Below, one piece after another: positions 54,446-63,309 of a stretch of 64,000 nt of DNA. A program made the position numbers and the translations under genes. Below the pieces are notes generated by a model. The model was not told the DNA's origin, did not search any database, and saw only the letters and a list, made by a program, of their open reading frames with translations. The first letter of the stretch is position 1. The number at the start of each line of letters is the position of its first letter. The stretch spans positions 310,001-374,000 of the forward strand of contig NZ_QGGX01000003.1 of NCBI RefSeq assembly GCF_003148805.1. Reading direction: 5' to 3'. The DNA comes from Aminobacter sp. AP02. Lineage in GTDB: Bacteria; Pseudomonadota; Alphaproteobacteria; Rhizobiales; Rhizobiaceae.

Positions 54446-56686
54446 TCAGTTGGCGAACTCTTCGGTCTTGTCGAGATACTGCGTCAGCGCCGTCACCAGA
54501 TGGTAAAAGATGCTGGCAGGAACTTCCTTGGCCAGCGAGCGGCCGCGCTCGTCGATCTGGTCGATCCACAGCCCCTGCGGCGCCGGGTCGATGTGCCAGC
54601 GGAACAGGCGGCCGACACGTGCCTCGATCTCGGGCTTGAGGTCGGGCCCGCCGGTGCCGTCAAGCGCGACAGCTGCCTTGATCGCCTCGGTCTGCGGCCA
54701 GCTGCGCGAGATGTTGTCGAGCGGCAGGCCCTGCCGAGACACCGCCCCATAAGCCAGCCCCGTCGCACGGTTGAGGCCATTGGCGATCGCCGAGGCATAA
54801 AGCTTGCGGCCGTAGGCGACCAGATCCTTCTGGCCGCTCTTGTCAGCGAAATCGACAAGCAGCGACGCCCATTCGAAGTGATGCCCGGGCTCGGTCCACT
54901 GACCCTTCTCGCCGGGTGCTGGATGCCAGTCGCGGTCGAAAAACTCGCCCAATGTCCAGCTGTCGACCTCGAAGAAATGGCTGCGGAACAGGTCGATGAT
55001 GCGGGCGGCGCGGCGCAGATAGACGCGGTCGCCCGTTACCGCGTGCCAGGCAAGGAAAGCTTCCAGAAGATGCATATGCGGGTTCGAGCGCCGCACACCC
55101 TCTCCATCGGGGCTCTCCATGAAGCCTGTCATGCGCTCGTCTTCAAGATGCTGGTCGAGGAAAACGAATGTCTCGGTCGCGAGGTTCAGCGCTTCCGGGT
55201 TGCCGGAGTGATGAGCATGAGCCAGCGCCAGCAGCACACAAGCATGGTCGTAGGCATCCTCCACCGGGTCGGCGACGCTGCCATCCGCGTTCAGCGCACG
55301 CACCCATCCGCCGCGTTCGGTGCGGCCCTTGTCGGCCATGAAGCGGATGCCGTGGTCGATCAGCGAGTCGGCTCGACCGTCCCAGCCGCGCTGCTTGGCG
55401 ACTGAAAACGCGTAGACTTGGCGCGCCATCGTACGCATGCGCTTGGGTTTGGCGAGCGGTCGCCCATCGAAGCCGAGCGCTTCATGGAATCCGCCGAAAT
55501 GATCGTCGACGCCTGCGGTCGACCACAGCGGCAGCGTTTCCTCCAGCAGCCAGTGCTGCACCCGCTTGCGCCAGGCCCCGTTGGCCAAGACACGGCCATG
55601 GGCGGGCGTGAATTTGGTCTCCAGCCGCCCGCTCTTTTCGAGTTGCTCGACGATCTTCTTGACGTTTTGGCTATGGCTGACAGGCGCGACGAACGTCGCG
55701 TCCGAAGTCGAAACGATCGCCACGTCCTTCAACCCAATCGCCGACAATAGTCGCCCTTCGCCGCGCAGATAGGAATTCTCGCAGTCGATGGCGACGACGT
55801 CGCCGACAATCACGTTTCCGTCCTTGTCGGAGGGGCTGACGTCGAGCAGCGATTGCCACGAACCGAGATCGTTCCAGCGGAAGCTCGCCGGCACCATGGC
55901 AATGCCGCTTACGCGCTCCATGATCGCGTAGTCGATCGAGATCGAAGGGATCCCGGCATAGAGTTCGAGCGGCATATAGATACCGGAGAGATCGCTGGTC
56001 GCCGCCTCGAAAGCAGCTTCGGCCTTCCGCCAGATTTCCGGCTGGTGCTTGAGGAAGGCGTCGCGCATCGCGCTCGCCTTGAACAGGAAGATGCCGGCGT
56101 TCCAGAAGAAGTTGCCCGCCGCGAGGTACCCTTCGGCGGTGGTCAAATCCGGCTTCTCCACGAAGCGGGTTACATCCCAAACGCCGTCGCTTTCGGCGCC
56201 AGCTTCGATATAGCCATAGCCGGTCTCGGGCGTCGCCGGCTTGATGCCGAACACGACAAGACGGCCGGCATTGGCTGCGGGCACGCCGCGCTCGACAGTG
56301 TCCCAGAACTGGCGCTGTGTGGAAATCTCATGATCCGACGGCACTACCAGCACGATGCCGTCGCCATAGGTCGAGATCGTCTGCAAGGCGGCGATTGCCG
56401 CCGCCGCCGCCGTGTTCCGGCCAGTCGGCTCGAAAATCGCGCCGCCGCCGGCCAAATCGATGGCCGCAAGGTCGGCGCGCACACGCGCCGCATGACGTTC
56501 CGAGGCGATCAGGTAAATCGGCGTCTCACCCTCGTCGCGGGCAGCCAGACGCTTCAGCGTCTTGACCAGCATCGATCCGTCACCGGAGAGGTCGTGGAAC
56601 TGCTTGGGATTGTCCTCGCGCGACAGCGGCCATAACCGCGAGCCAACGCCGCCGCTCATGACAAAACTGACGATTCTATCAGCCAT
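54446..56686 (-). CDS. Fused mannose-1-phosphate guanylyltransferase / AGE-family epimerase-isomerase
   Basis: A 746-residue two-domain protein. Residues 1-350 form a GDP-mannose pyrophosphorylase with GGVGSRLWPLSREDNPKQF near 13-31, EPTGRNTAAAAAIAAL near 87 and FVEKPDLTTAEGYLA. From about 365 a second domain of the N-acylglucosamine 2-epimerase family begins (WLLEETLPLWSTAGVDDHFG) and fills the rest (DPVEDAYDHACVLLALAHAH, EPGHHFEWASLL). In the common type II enzyme the second domain is a cupin phosphomannose isomerase; here the AGE domain could do the same isomerisation. The gene next door supplies the mutase. Confidence 0.9.
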   Translation of the reverse strand: MADRIVSFVMSGGVGSRLWPLSREDNPKQFHDLSGDGSMLVKTLKRLAARDEGETPIYLIASERHAARVRADLAAIDLAGGGAIFEPTGRNTAAAAAIAALQTISTYGDGIVLVVPSDHEISTQRQFWDTVERGVPAANAGRLVVFGIKPATPETGYGYIEAGAESDGVWDVTRFVEKPDLTTAEGYLAAGNFFWNAGIFLFKASAMRDAFLKHQPEIWRKAEAAFEAATSDLSGIYMPLELYAGIPSISIDYAIMERVSGIAMVPASFRWNDLGSWQSLLDVSPSDKDGNVIVGDVVAIDCENSYLRGEGRLLSAIGLKDVAIVSTSDATFVAPVSHSQNVKKIVEQLEKSGRLETKFTPAHGRVLANGAWRKRVQHWLLEETLPLWSTAGVDDHFGGFHEALGFDGRPLAKPKRMRTMARQVYAFSVAKQRGWDGRADSLIDHGIRFMADKGRTERGGWVRALNADGSVADPVEDAYDHACVLLALAHAHHSGNPEALNLATETFVFLDQHLEDERMTGFMESPDGEGVRRSNPHMHLLEAFLAWHAVTGDRVYLRRAARIIDLFRSHFFEVDSWTLGEFFDRDWHPAPGEKGQWTEPGHHFEWASLLVDFADKSGQKDLVAYGRKLYASAIANGLNRATGLAYGAVSRQGLPLDNISRSWPQTEAIKAAVALDGTGGPDLKPEIEARVGRLFRWHIDPAPQGLWIDQIDERGRSLAKEVPASIFYHLVTALTQYLDKTEEFAN

Positions 56687-56695
56687 ATCAGTCCC

Positions 56696-58210
56696 TCAAA
56701 ATGTCTGGTTGTAGGCGCCGACCGACGGATTGCGCCTCAACACGGCATCCACACCTTCGAACATTTCGCGTCGCCGCTCGGACGATATGGGGCTTTCCAC
56801 CACCACCACCAGTTCCGGCTTGTTCGAAGACGCCCGCACCAGCCCCCAGGTACCATCTTCGGCCACCACGCGCACACCATTGACGGTGATCAGATCGACG
56901 ATCTTCTGTCCGGCAAAGGTTTCGCCATTTCGCTTCATGGCCTCGAAGTCGGCGACCACCTTGTCGACCACACCATATTTGATCTCGTCGTCGCAATGCG
57001 GCGACATGGTCGGCGTGCCGTAGGTCAAAGGCAATGCGCGGTAGAGATCAGCCATCGACTTGTCGGGGTTGCGATCGAGCATCTGGCAAACAGCAATTGC
57101 GGTAACAATTCCGTCGTCGTAGCCACGCCCGATCGGCGGATTGAAGAAGAAATGCCCCGATTTTTCGAATCCGGCGATCGCGCCCAGTTCGGCGACCCTC
57201 CGCTTGAGATAGGAATGACCGGTCTTCCAGTAGTCCGTCTTGGCTCCGTTCGCAGCGAGCACCTTATCGGTGTTGAAAAGACCGGTGGATTTCACATCGA
57301 CGACGAAGGTGGAGTTCGGATAGAGCGCCGAGATATCGCGCGCGAGCATCACGCCAACCTTGTCGGCGAATATCTCGTTGCCTTCATTGTCGACGACGCC
57401 GCAACGGTCGCCATCTCCATCGAAGCCCAGGCCAACGTCAGCACCCGTCTCCAGGACCTTGTCCCTGATAGCATGCAGCATCTGCATGTCCTCGGGGTTT
57501 GGATTGTAGCGCGGGAAGGTGTGGTCGAGCTCGATATCGAGCGGGATGACTTCACATCCAATGCGTTCGAGTGCCTCCGGCGCGAAGGCACCTGCCGTAC
57601 CGTTGCCGCATGCGGCGACTACCTTCAACTTGCGGGTAATGCGCTTTCCGGCAACCAGATCGTCGAGATAGACCTTGCGGAAATTCGGCACGAATTCATA
57701 AGAACCGCTCCCGATCAATTCAAAGTCGCCGTTGAGTACGATGTCCCGCAGCGCCGACATCTCGTCGGGCCCAAAGGTCAGCGGTCGCTGCGCGCCCATC
57801 TTCACGCCCGTCCAGCCATTCTCATTGTGCGAGGCAGTGACCATTGCCACCGAAGCGGTGTCGAGCGCGAACTGAGCAAAATAGGCCATCGGCGAAAGCG
57901 CCAGCCCTATGTCCTTGACCCGTGCGCCGGCCGCCATCAGGCCCGACACCATCGCAAGCTTGATCGACATCGAGTAAGAACGGAAGTCGTGGCCGACGAC
58001 GATGTCAGGTCCCGCGCCGAGACGACGAATCAAGGTACCGATGCCCATGCCGAGCGCCTGCACGCCGATCAGATTGAGCTCCGGCTCCTTGGTGGAGTTG
58101 GGATGACTGAACCACCAGCGCGCATCGTATTCGCGAAAACCAGTCGGCTTGACCAACGGTAAGGTCTCGAACTCTAGGGTATTCGGGATCAGTTTTTCCG
58201 CCGGCTTCAT
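56696..58210 (-). CDS. manB: Phosphomannomutase/phosphoglucomutase
   Basis: A 504-residue alpha-D-phosphohexomutase. The phosphoserine is in MVTASHNENGWTGVKMG near 130, the Mg site is GFDGDGDRCGVV near 265, the sugar-binding GFEKSGHFFFN follows and the phosphate-binding loop is in VRASSNKPELVVV. It interconverts mannose-6- and mannose-1-phosphate. It is 9 bp before the guanylyltransferase-AGE gene, so the two genes together could take fructose-6-phosphate to GDP-mannose for surface polysaccharide. Rhizobial NoeK is of this family. Confidence 0.9.
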   Translation of the reverse strand: MKPAEKLIPNTLEFETLPLVKPTGFREYDARWWFSHPNSTKEPELNLIGVQALGMGIGTLIRRLGAGPDIVVGHDFRSYSMSIKLAMVSGLMAAGARVKDIGLALSPMAYFAQFALDTASVAMVTASHNENGWTGVKMGAQRPLTFGPDEMSALRDIVLNGDFELIGSGSYEFVPNFRKVYLDDLVAGKRITRKLKVVAACGNGTAGAFAPEALERIGCEVIPLDIELDHTFPRYNPNPEDMQMLHAIRDKVLETGADVGLGFDGDGDRCGVVDNEGNEIFADKVGVMLARDISALYPNSTFVVDVKSTGLFNTDKVLAANGAKTDYWKTGHSYLKRRVAELGAIAGFEKSGHFFFNPPIGRGYDDGIVTAIAVCQMLDRNPDKSMADLYRALPLTYGTPTMSPHCDDEIKYGVVDKVVADFEAMKRNGETFAGQKIVDLITVNGVRVVAEDGTWGLVRASSNKPELVVVVESPISSERRREMFEGVDAVLRRNPSVGAYNQTF

Positions 58211-58415
58211 ACGACTGCACTCCTGGGCGCAACAATTTCGCATAGATTCTCTTCAAGACCGAATACCGCAAGATTGAGACGCTGTCCCCTGCCCCAGCGG
58301 CAGCGCAAAGGCTTAAAAGCTCAACAAGATAGCTCACTTGCGAAAAATCGCGCCAGCCAAACCTTTGGCGCTTGCAGGAAGCAAAAGCGGCAGCTATAAG
58401 CCCGCCGACTGGTCA

Positions 58416-58492
58416 CGGAGTGTAGCGCAGCCTGGTAGCGCACATCGTTCGGGACGATGGGGTCGCAGGTTCAAATCCTGCCACTCCGACCA
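58416..58492 (+). tRNA. tRNA-Pro (anticodon CGG)
   Basis: A 77-base tRNA with a 7-bp acceptor stem (CGGAGTG / CACTCCG), encoded ACCA end, D-arm AGCGCAGCCTGGTAGCGC, anticodon stem CATCG/CGATG with loop TTCGGGA, and T-arm containing GGTTCAAATCC. The anticodon is CGG, which reads proline CCG. No att-like duplication of its 3' end was seen nearby. Confidence 0.97.
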
Positions 58493-58791
58493 GTAAAAGC
58501 AAGTAGATAGCTTGCATCCCGAAAGATCACGGCAATGATAGATCATCATTGCCGCAGCTTTCCCCCTCCTCCGCACGCGTAAAACCTTCCCAGGGCTTTC
58601 TTGCGCGGCCGATTCACATCGCAATCAACGATGTACGCCGCGGAGAAATATCCCCAGTGCGATCAGCAATGGCGCTAGGTTTCGAGCGTGGGGCTTCACT
58701 TCGCCAGGGCGCAATGGTCGAGAGGCCGTCAAGTCTCCACCTGCGAACTGCTGCCGCTCGGCGTTGGACGCTGCCGCCCAGTCAGCGACGA
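58493..58791. other. Gene-free stretch between tRNA-Pro and the TRAP operon
   Basis: About 300 bp without a supported gene. A short inverted repeat (GCAAG/CTTGC at 58499-58515) follows the tRNA but has no T run. An apparent minus-strand frame covering the tRNA is an artefact. The rest shows nothing recognisable. Confidence 0.5.
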
Positions 58792-59226
58792 TCAGTTGTC
58801 CAGCAACTCCGACATCGCGCGAACTGCTGTCGGATATCCGTTCGGCCCAAGGCCAGCAATCACCGCCGTCGCGATCTTCGATACGAAGGAATTGTGATAG
58901 TACGCCTCGCGGCGGTGAATGTTGGAGATGTGCAGCTCGATGATCGGGCCCGGGCACATCTTCAGCGCGTCAAGAATGGCAATCGAGGTGAAGGTGAAGG
59001 CCGCGGGGTTGATGATAACACCCGCCTGTTCGTCGATCGCCTCATGGATCCAGTTGATGATTTCGCCTTCGAAGTTCGACTGATGAAAACGTAGCGGCCT
59101 CTGTCCGGCCGCTTTCCGGCACATGGCCTCCACCTCGGCAAGCGTGGTCGTTCCGTAGATTTCGGGCTCGCGCTTGCCGAGGCGGTTGAGGTTCGGACCG
59201 TTGATGACAAAGATCGGCTTGGACAT
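58792..59226 (-). CDS. aroQ: 3-dehydroquinate dehydratase, type II
   Basis: A 144-residue type II dehydroquinase. INGPNLNRLGKREPEIYG contains the catalytic Tyr, HQSNFEGEIINWIHEA and INPAAFTFTSIAILDAL follow, and the catalytic His is in IELHISNIHRREAYYH. It interconverts 3-dehydroquinate and 3-dehydroshikimate. It is the last gene of a TRAP transporter operon that begins with an aroE-type gene, so it probably serves breakdown of quinate or shikimate rather than aromatic amino acid synthesis. Confidence 0.93.
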   Translation of the reverse strand: MSKPIFVINGPNLNRLGKREPEIYGTTTLAEVEAMCRKAAGQRPLRFHQSNFEGEIINWIHEAIDEQAGVIINPAAFTFTSIAILDALKMCPGPIIELHISNIHRREAYYHNSFVSKIATAVIAGLGPNGYPTAVRAMSELLDN

Positions 59227-59245
59227 GATGGTCTCCATCTGAAAA

Positions 59246-60547
59246 TCAGCCCTGGTAGCCGAGCAGGCGAGGCAGCCACAGAACGAGTGAGGGGAAGAAG
59301 GTGATGAGCGCCAGCGAGCCAATCATCGCATAGAGGAATGGCAGGACGTCCCGCACGATGTCTCTGAGCGGCACCTCGGCAATGCGAGTCATGATGAACA
59401 GCAGCAGCCCATAGGGCGGTGTCACCAGCCCTAGCATGATGTTGACCACCACCATCACGCCGAAATGCACCATGTCGATGCCGAGCGCATGCGCGGTCGG
59501 GATGAGCACCGGCACGATGACCAGCAGGATGGTCGTGCCTTCCAGCACGCAGCCCAGCAATAAGAGCAGAATGTTGACGAGGATCAGAAAGCCGATCGGC
59601 GACAGATCCCATGCGGTCAGGATGACCTTGAGGGATTCAGGGATGTTTTCGACCGTCACGACATAGTTGAATACCAACGCGCCGGCGATCAGCATGCCGA
59701 TCGAGGCGGTGGTGCGTGCGCTCGCCAGGACCGAGCGGTAGAAATCCGCAAAGCTGACGCTGCGATACAGGATCACCGAAATGATCAGCGCATAGGCTGC
59801 GGCAACGGCCGCGGCCTCGGTCGGCGTAGTGATGCCCGAGTAGATGCCGCCCAACAGCACGACCGGCATCATCAACGAGGGAAACGCCCGCCAGGTTATG
59901 CCAGGCAGTTCGCGCAGCGGCGTCGGGGCTTCGACGGGAAAACTGTGGCGCTTGGCCTGATACGCGACGATCGCCATCTGCGACGCCGCCATTAAAAGGC
60001 CCGGAATCATGCCGCCCAAAAACAGGTACCCGATCGAGGCATCCGACACGAGCGCGTAGATGACCATGGGAATCGACGGCGGGATAATCGGGCCGATGAC
60101 GGCTGTCACCGCCGTCAGCGCCGCCGCGTAGCTCGGCGTATATTTGCCGTCCTTGGTCATCATCATCTGCATCATCTTGCCGGTGCCGGCGGCGTCGGCG
60201 ATGGCCGAGCCCGACATGCCGGCGAAGATGATGCTCTGGACGATGTTGACGTGGGCGAGGCCACCACGGAAACGGCCGACAATGGCATCGCAGAAGCGCA
60301 GAAGCCGCTCTGTCATCGAGCCGATGTTCATCAGTTCTGCCGCGAGGATGAACAACGGCACCGCCAGGATGATGTAGTTGGAATACATGCCATTGAGGAA
60401 CTGCTCGGCGGCGGTTCCCATATCGAGGCCGGCAAGAAGCAGATACAGGATCGAGCCGGCGATCATGGAGTGGCCGATGGGCAATCCAAGAAAAGCCAGA
60501 GCGGTGATCGCAACGACGGAAATGGAAAACGGACTAGCGAGGTTCAT
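59246..60547 (-). CDS. dctM: TRAP transporter large permease (DctM)
   Basis: A 433-residue membrane protein with about 12 helices. AGLDMGTAAEQFLNGMYSNY, AGMSGSAIADAAGTGKMMQ, GPIIPPSIPMVIYALVS and VNIMLGLVTPPYGLLLFIM are the family landmarks. It forms the Na+-driven channel of the transporter with DctQ and DctP. The ATG overlaps the dctQ stop (ATGA). Confidence 0.95.
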   Translation of the reverse strand: MNLASPFSISVVAITALAFLGLPIGHSMIAGSILYLLLAGLDMGTAAEQFLNGMYSNYIILAVPLFILAAELMNIGSMTERLLRFCDAIVGRFRGGLAHVNIVQSIIFAGMSGSAIADAAGTGKMMQMMMTKDGKYTPSYAAALTAVTAVIGPIIPPSIPMVIYALVSDASIGYLFLGGMIPGLLMAASQMAIVAYQAKRHSFPVEAPTPLRELPGITWRAFPSLMMPVVLLGGIYSGITTPTEAAAVAAAYALIISVILYRSVSFADFYRSVLASARTTASIGMLIAGALVFNYVVTVENIPESLKVILTAWDLSPIGFLILVNILLLLLGCVLEGTTILLVIVPVLIPTAHALGIDMVHFGVMVVVNIMLGLVTPPYGLLLFIMTRIAEVPLRDIVRDVLPFLYAMIGSLALITFFPSLVLWLPRLLGYQG

Positions 60548-61062
60548 ACGCCCGATCCTGCCTTTGTCGGATCGAATTCCTGCGGCGCCTTGCCGAACAC
60601 GGCTTGCCAGGAGAGCCAGAGGTAGCGGACGATGATGGCTATGACGAAGACGACATAGATCGAAAACAACCAGTCCATGCGGATCTTCAGGTAAGCGGTC
60701 TTTTCGACCTTCATGAACATCACATAGTCGAGCACCGCTGGAAGCGAGATGGTGTAAAGCACCAGCAGCGAGAATGCCGCGATCAGGAACATGATGCGCC
60801 TGACGCGTGGGCGGGCTGCCGCATAGAAGAGGTCAAACCGTATTTCTTCTTCTTCCCGCACTACGAACGCGGCGCCCCACAGCACCAGCCAGATCCACAA
60901 CACGACGCTAAGTTCGTTCGTCCAGCCGATCGGCAGGTTGAGGATGTAGCGGAACACGATCTGCAGGAGGAATGCCACGAACATGGCGACCAGCATCGCG
61001 GCAAGAACGTTTTCCGCACGCCGATAGAGCCAGCCGCAAAGGCTGCGATATGAAGGGGGCAA
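60544..61062 (-). CDS. dctQ: TRAP transporter small permease (DctQ)
   Basis: A 172-residue membrane protein with four helices (ENVLAAMLVAMFVAFLLQIV, LNLPIGWTNELSVVLWIWLV and two more), typical of DctQ. The start is a TTG at 61062, chosen because GGGAGG lies six bases before it; no ATG is near and the open frame upstream is not conserved. It overlaps dctM by four bases. Confidence 0.9.
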   Translation of the reverse strand: MPPSYRSLCGWLYRRAENVLAAMLVAMFVAFLLQIVFRYILNLPIGWTNELSVVLWIWLVLWGAAFVVREEEEIRFDLFYAAARPRVRRIMFLIAAFSLLVLYTISLPAVLDYVMFMKVEKTAYLKIRMDWLFSIYVVFVIAIIVRYLWLSWQAVFGKAPQEFDPTKAGSGV

Positions 61063-61142
61063 GGCGATCCTCCCGCGAAAGCCGAATTTACCGGGGCAAG
61101 GCAGTGAAGCGGCGGGCATGGCTGCCCGCCGCGACCAGCAGC

Positions 61143-62129
61143 CTAAAGCGCGCTGATCTTTTCGGCCATGCCGGCTGGCCAATCCTTGGCGAGATCAGAC
61201 GCCTGGTATTTCTCCTGGGCGAACTTGCGGAACGCCGCGACATCGGGCTCGTAGACATTGAGCCCTTTGCCCTTGAACAATTCCACCAGTTCCTTTTCGC
61301 GGGCGAGGTGCTTTTGCGTGCTGAAGTCGATCGCAGCGTCGGCAGCAGCCTGCACCTTGGCCTGGGCCTCGGGCGACATCGCGTCCCACACCTTGTTCGA
61401 CACGACCAGCAGGTCGAACCCGACGAGATGCGAGGTCAGCACGATCTGCGACATGACTTCGTAAAACTTCATATTTTCGACATTGGGCAGCGGATTGTCC
61501 TGGCCGTCGATCGCCCCAGTCTGCAGACCGGTATAAACCTCGGCATAGGCCATGGCAGTCGGATTGGCGCCAAGCGCCGAACCCAGGAACTGCCAAGCAT
61601 CGCCGCCGGGCATGCGCAGCTTGATGCCAGCCATGTCGGCGGGCGTCGTGATCTTCTTGTCGGGCTTGAGGCCGACCTGGCGGGCGCCGAAATAGGTCGG
61701 GCCGAGAACGTGGATGCCGAGCTGATCGGAGGCCATCTTTTTCAGCTCGCCGCCGAGATCGCTGGCAAAGAAGGTCTTGAGGTGGGCAGCGTCGCGGAAC
61801 AGGTAAGCGGCGGTTACGATCGACCAGGCCGGGACCTGCTTGGAAATGTCCTGCGGCGCAATGTTGCCCATCTCCAGATTGCCGCGCTGGATGGCGACAA
61901 GTTCGGTTCCCTGCTTGAACAGGTTGCCGCCGTAGTAGCCCTCGAAGACGAAGTCGTCCTTGGTGGCATCGGCGAACATCTTCATCATTTCGGCCCGGAT
62001 GTCCTGCTCCGAAAACACCGCCGAAAAGCGAAGCTTGGGCTTGTCCTGCGCCAACGCCGGCCAAGACGTGGCTACGGCGGCAAGCGCTGTTCCGATCAGA
62101 AATTGTCTGCGTGTTGCATTCAGTGTCAT
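61143..62129 (-). CDS. dctP: TRAP transporter substrate-binding protein (DctP)
   Basis: A 328-residue periplasmic binding protein. It has a twin-arginine-like signal (TRRQFLIGTALAAVATSWPA) cleaved after ALA near 26. GIKLRMPGGDAWQFLGSALG with the conserved Arg, then PTAMAYAEVYTGLQTGAIDGQDNPL fits DctP and the binding site for an organic acid carboxylate. GGAGG stands before the ATG. The ligand is likely a carboxylate such as quinate or shikimate, judged from the flanking aroE and aroQ genes only. Confidence 0.92.
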   Translation of the reverse strand: MTLNATRRQFLIGTALAAVATSWPALAQDKPKLRFSAVFSEQDIRAEMMKMFADATKDDFVFEGYYGGNLFKQGTELVAIQRGNLEMGNIAPQDISKQVPAWSIVTAAYLFRDAAHLKTFFASDLGGELKKMASDQLGIHVLGPTYFGARQVGLKPDKKITTPADMAGIKLRMPGGDAWQFLGSALGANPTAMAYAEVYTGLQTGAIDGQDNPLPNVENMKFYEVMSQIVLTSHLVGFDLLVVSNKVWDAMSPEAQAKVQAAADAAIDFSTQKHLAREKELVELFKGKGLNVYEPDVAAFRKFAQEKYQASDLAKDWPAGMAEKISAL

Positions 62130-62238
62130 GGTTTTCCTCCCTTGAAATCCATTCCGTTGCTCAAGCGCCCTCAAAGCGCATTGATCTTTTCAACCGTCCC
62201 CTCCGGCCATTCGCATCTGGCTTGGCAGAACAAACCAC

Positions 62239-63126
62239 TCATGACATGGCCTCGAAGTGGCCGGCCATGGCCGCGCGGTCGGGGGCAATGCCGGTGAACA
62301 GTTCGAAGGCTCGGACCGCCTGGTAGACGGCCATGCCGGTTCCCGCGAGCGCGCGGCAGCCCAGCGCCCTGGCCTTTCTCAACAGTTCCGTTTCCTCTGG
62401 GAAATAAATGATTTCGGCAACCCACTGCTCGGTTCGCAGCAATCCGGACGGGAATGGCACGCCTGGATATTTGGCCATGCCAACTGGTGTGGTGTTGACG
62501 ATGCCGTCAGCGGCCATGACCGTCCCGGCCACATCGGTTTCGGCCACAACCGGCTTGCCGAAACGTGCCGTCATCCGCTGTGCCAGCTCACGTGCTCGCT
62601 CGCCATCGTTGTCGATGATGTGCAACTCACCGACACCGAGTTCCATAAGTGTATAGGCGACCGCCGCCCCCGCGCCGCCGGCACCGAACTGCACCACGCG
62701 CTCCAGCGAGCAATCTGCCATCCCCTCGCAAAAACTCTCGGCAAAACCCCAGGCGTCGGTATTGTGCCCTTGTCGCACACCGTTGGCGAAGACCACAGTG
62801 TTGACGGCACCGATCGCTGCCGCCTCTGGTGCCATCCAGCCCAGATACTGGATCACGCTCTGCTTGAACGGGTGGGTGATATTCAGCCCGGCAAAACCCA
62901 TTTGCTCGGCTGCGGCGATGATGCCGCCCAAATCGCTGTCGGGCAGGCCAAGCCGGTCGAAATCGATCAGAACGTAGCTGTAGCTGATACCGAGGCGCGC
63001 GCCTTCGCGCTCGTGCATGATGGGAGATCGTGACAACTGGATGCCGCGCCCGGCCAATCCGATGAGCACTGCAGCGGACGCAGTGGCGTTCGCAGCTTTA
63101 GGCTGCGCCAAGAGGCGCCCGAGCAT
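62239..63126 (-). CDS. Shikimate/quinate dehydrogenase-family protein (AroE-like)
   Basis: A 295-residue NAD(P)-dependent dehydrogenase. The substrate Lys is in GLNITHPFKQSV near 88, the Asp in GHNTDAWGFAESF near 123, and the cofactor loop is FGAGGAGAAVAYTLM near 150. The start is uncertain because the frame is open far upstream; the ATG at 63126 gives a normal length. It is the first gene of the TRAP operon. A second member besides the biosynthetic AroE would be expected in the genome, and this one may be catabolic (quinate/shikimate oxidation). Confidence 0.88.
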   Translation of the reverse strand: MLGRLLAQPKAANATASAAVLIGLAGRGIQLSRSPIMHEREGARLGISYSYVLIDFDRLGLPDSDLGGIIAAAEQMGFAGLNITHPFKQSVIQYLGWMAPEAAAIGAVNTVVFANGVRQGHNTDAWGFAESFCEGMADCSLERVVQFGAGGAGAAVAYTLMELGVGELHIIDNDGERARELAQRMTARFGKPVVAETDVAGTVMAADGIVNTTPVGMAKYPGVPFPSGLLRTEQWVAEIIYFPEETELLRKARALGCRALAGTGMAVYQAVRAFELFTGIAPDRAAMAGHFEAMS

Positions 63127-63269
63127 GTCAACGAACGATCCGTCCGAATGCTGCAACCTTAGCTCCCTCGCCTCGCAAGTGGTGCGATCAGGCAGCGGCG
63201 GGCGCTGCTCTTGTTTTTGTTCGGGCTTGGCCGGTAAATGGCTGCGCCTGATTTGATGCACAATGTACG

Positions 63270-63281
63270 AACTGGTTAGTT
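63270..63281. promoter_or_regulatory. Candidate operator in the aroE-like/TetR divergent region
   Basis: AACTGGTTAGTT, an imperfect inverted repeat (AACT…AGTT), lies between the divergent genes, 29 bp before the TetR ATG. It is the only symmetric element in the 183-bp region and could bind the TetR regulator. Confidence 0.35.
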
Positions 63282-63309
63282 TAGTCAACGACCAGAACCG
63301 AGGGGCGTG

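Noticed and set aside
58416-58492. tRNA-Pro as integration site of a genomic island
   Set aside because: No repeat of the tRNA 3' end and no integrase within the window; flanking genes look like ordinary chromosome.
58394-58624. A 76-residue minus-strand frame over the tRNA-Pro gene
   Set aside because: Its protein contains the WSEWQDLNLRP… string that arises from reading the complement of tRNA genes; it is a well-known false gene.
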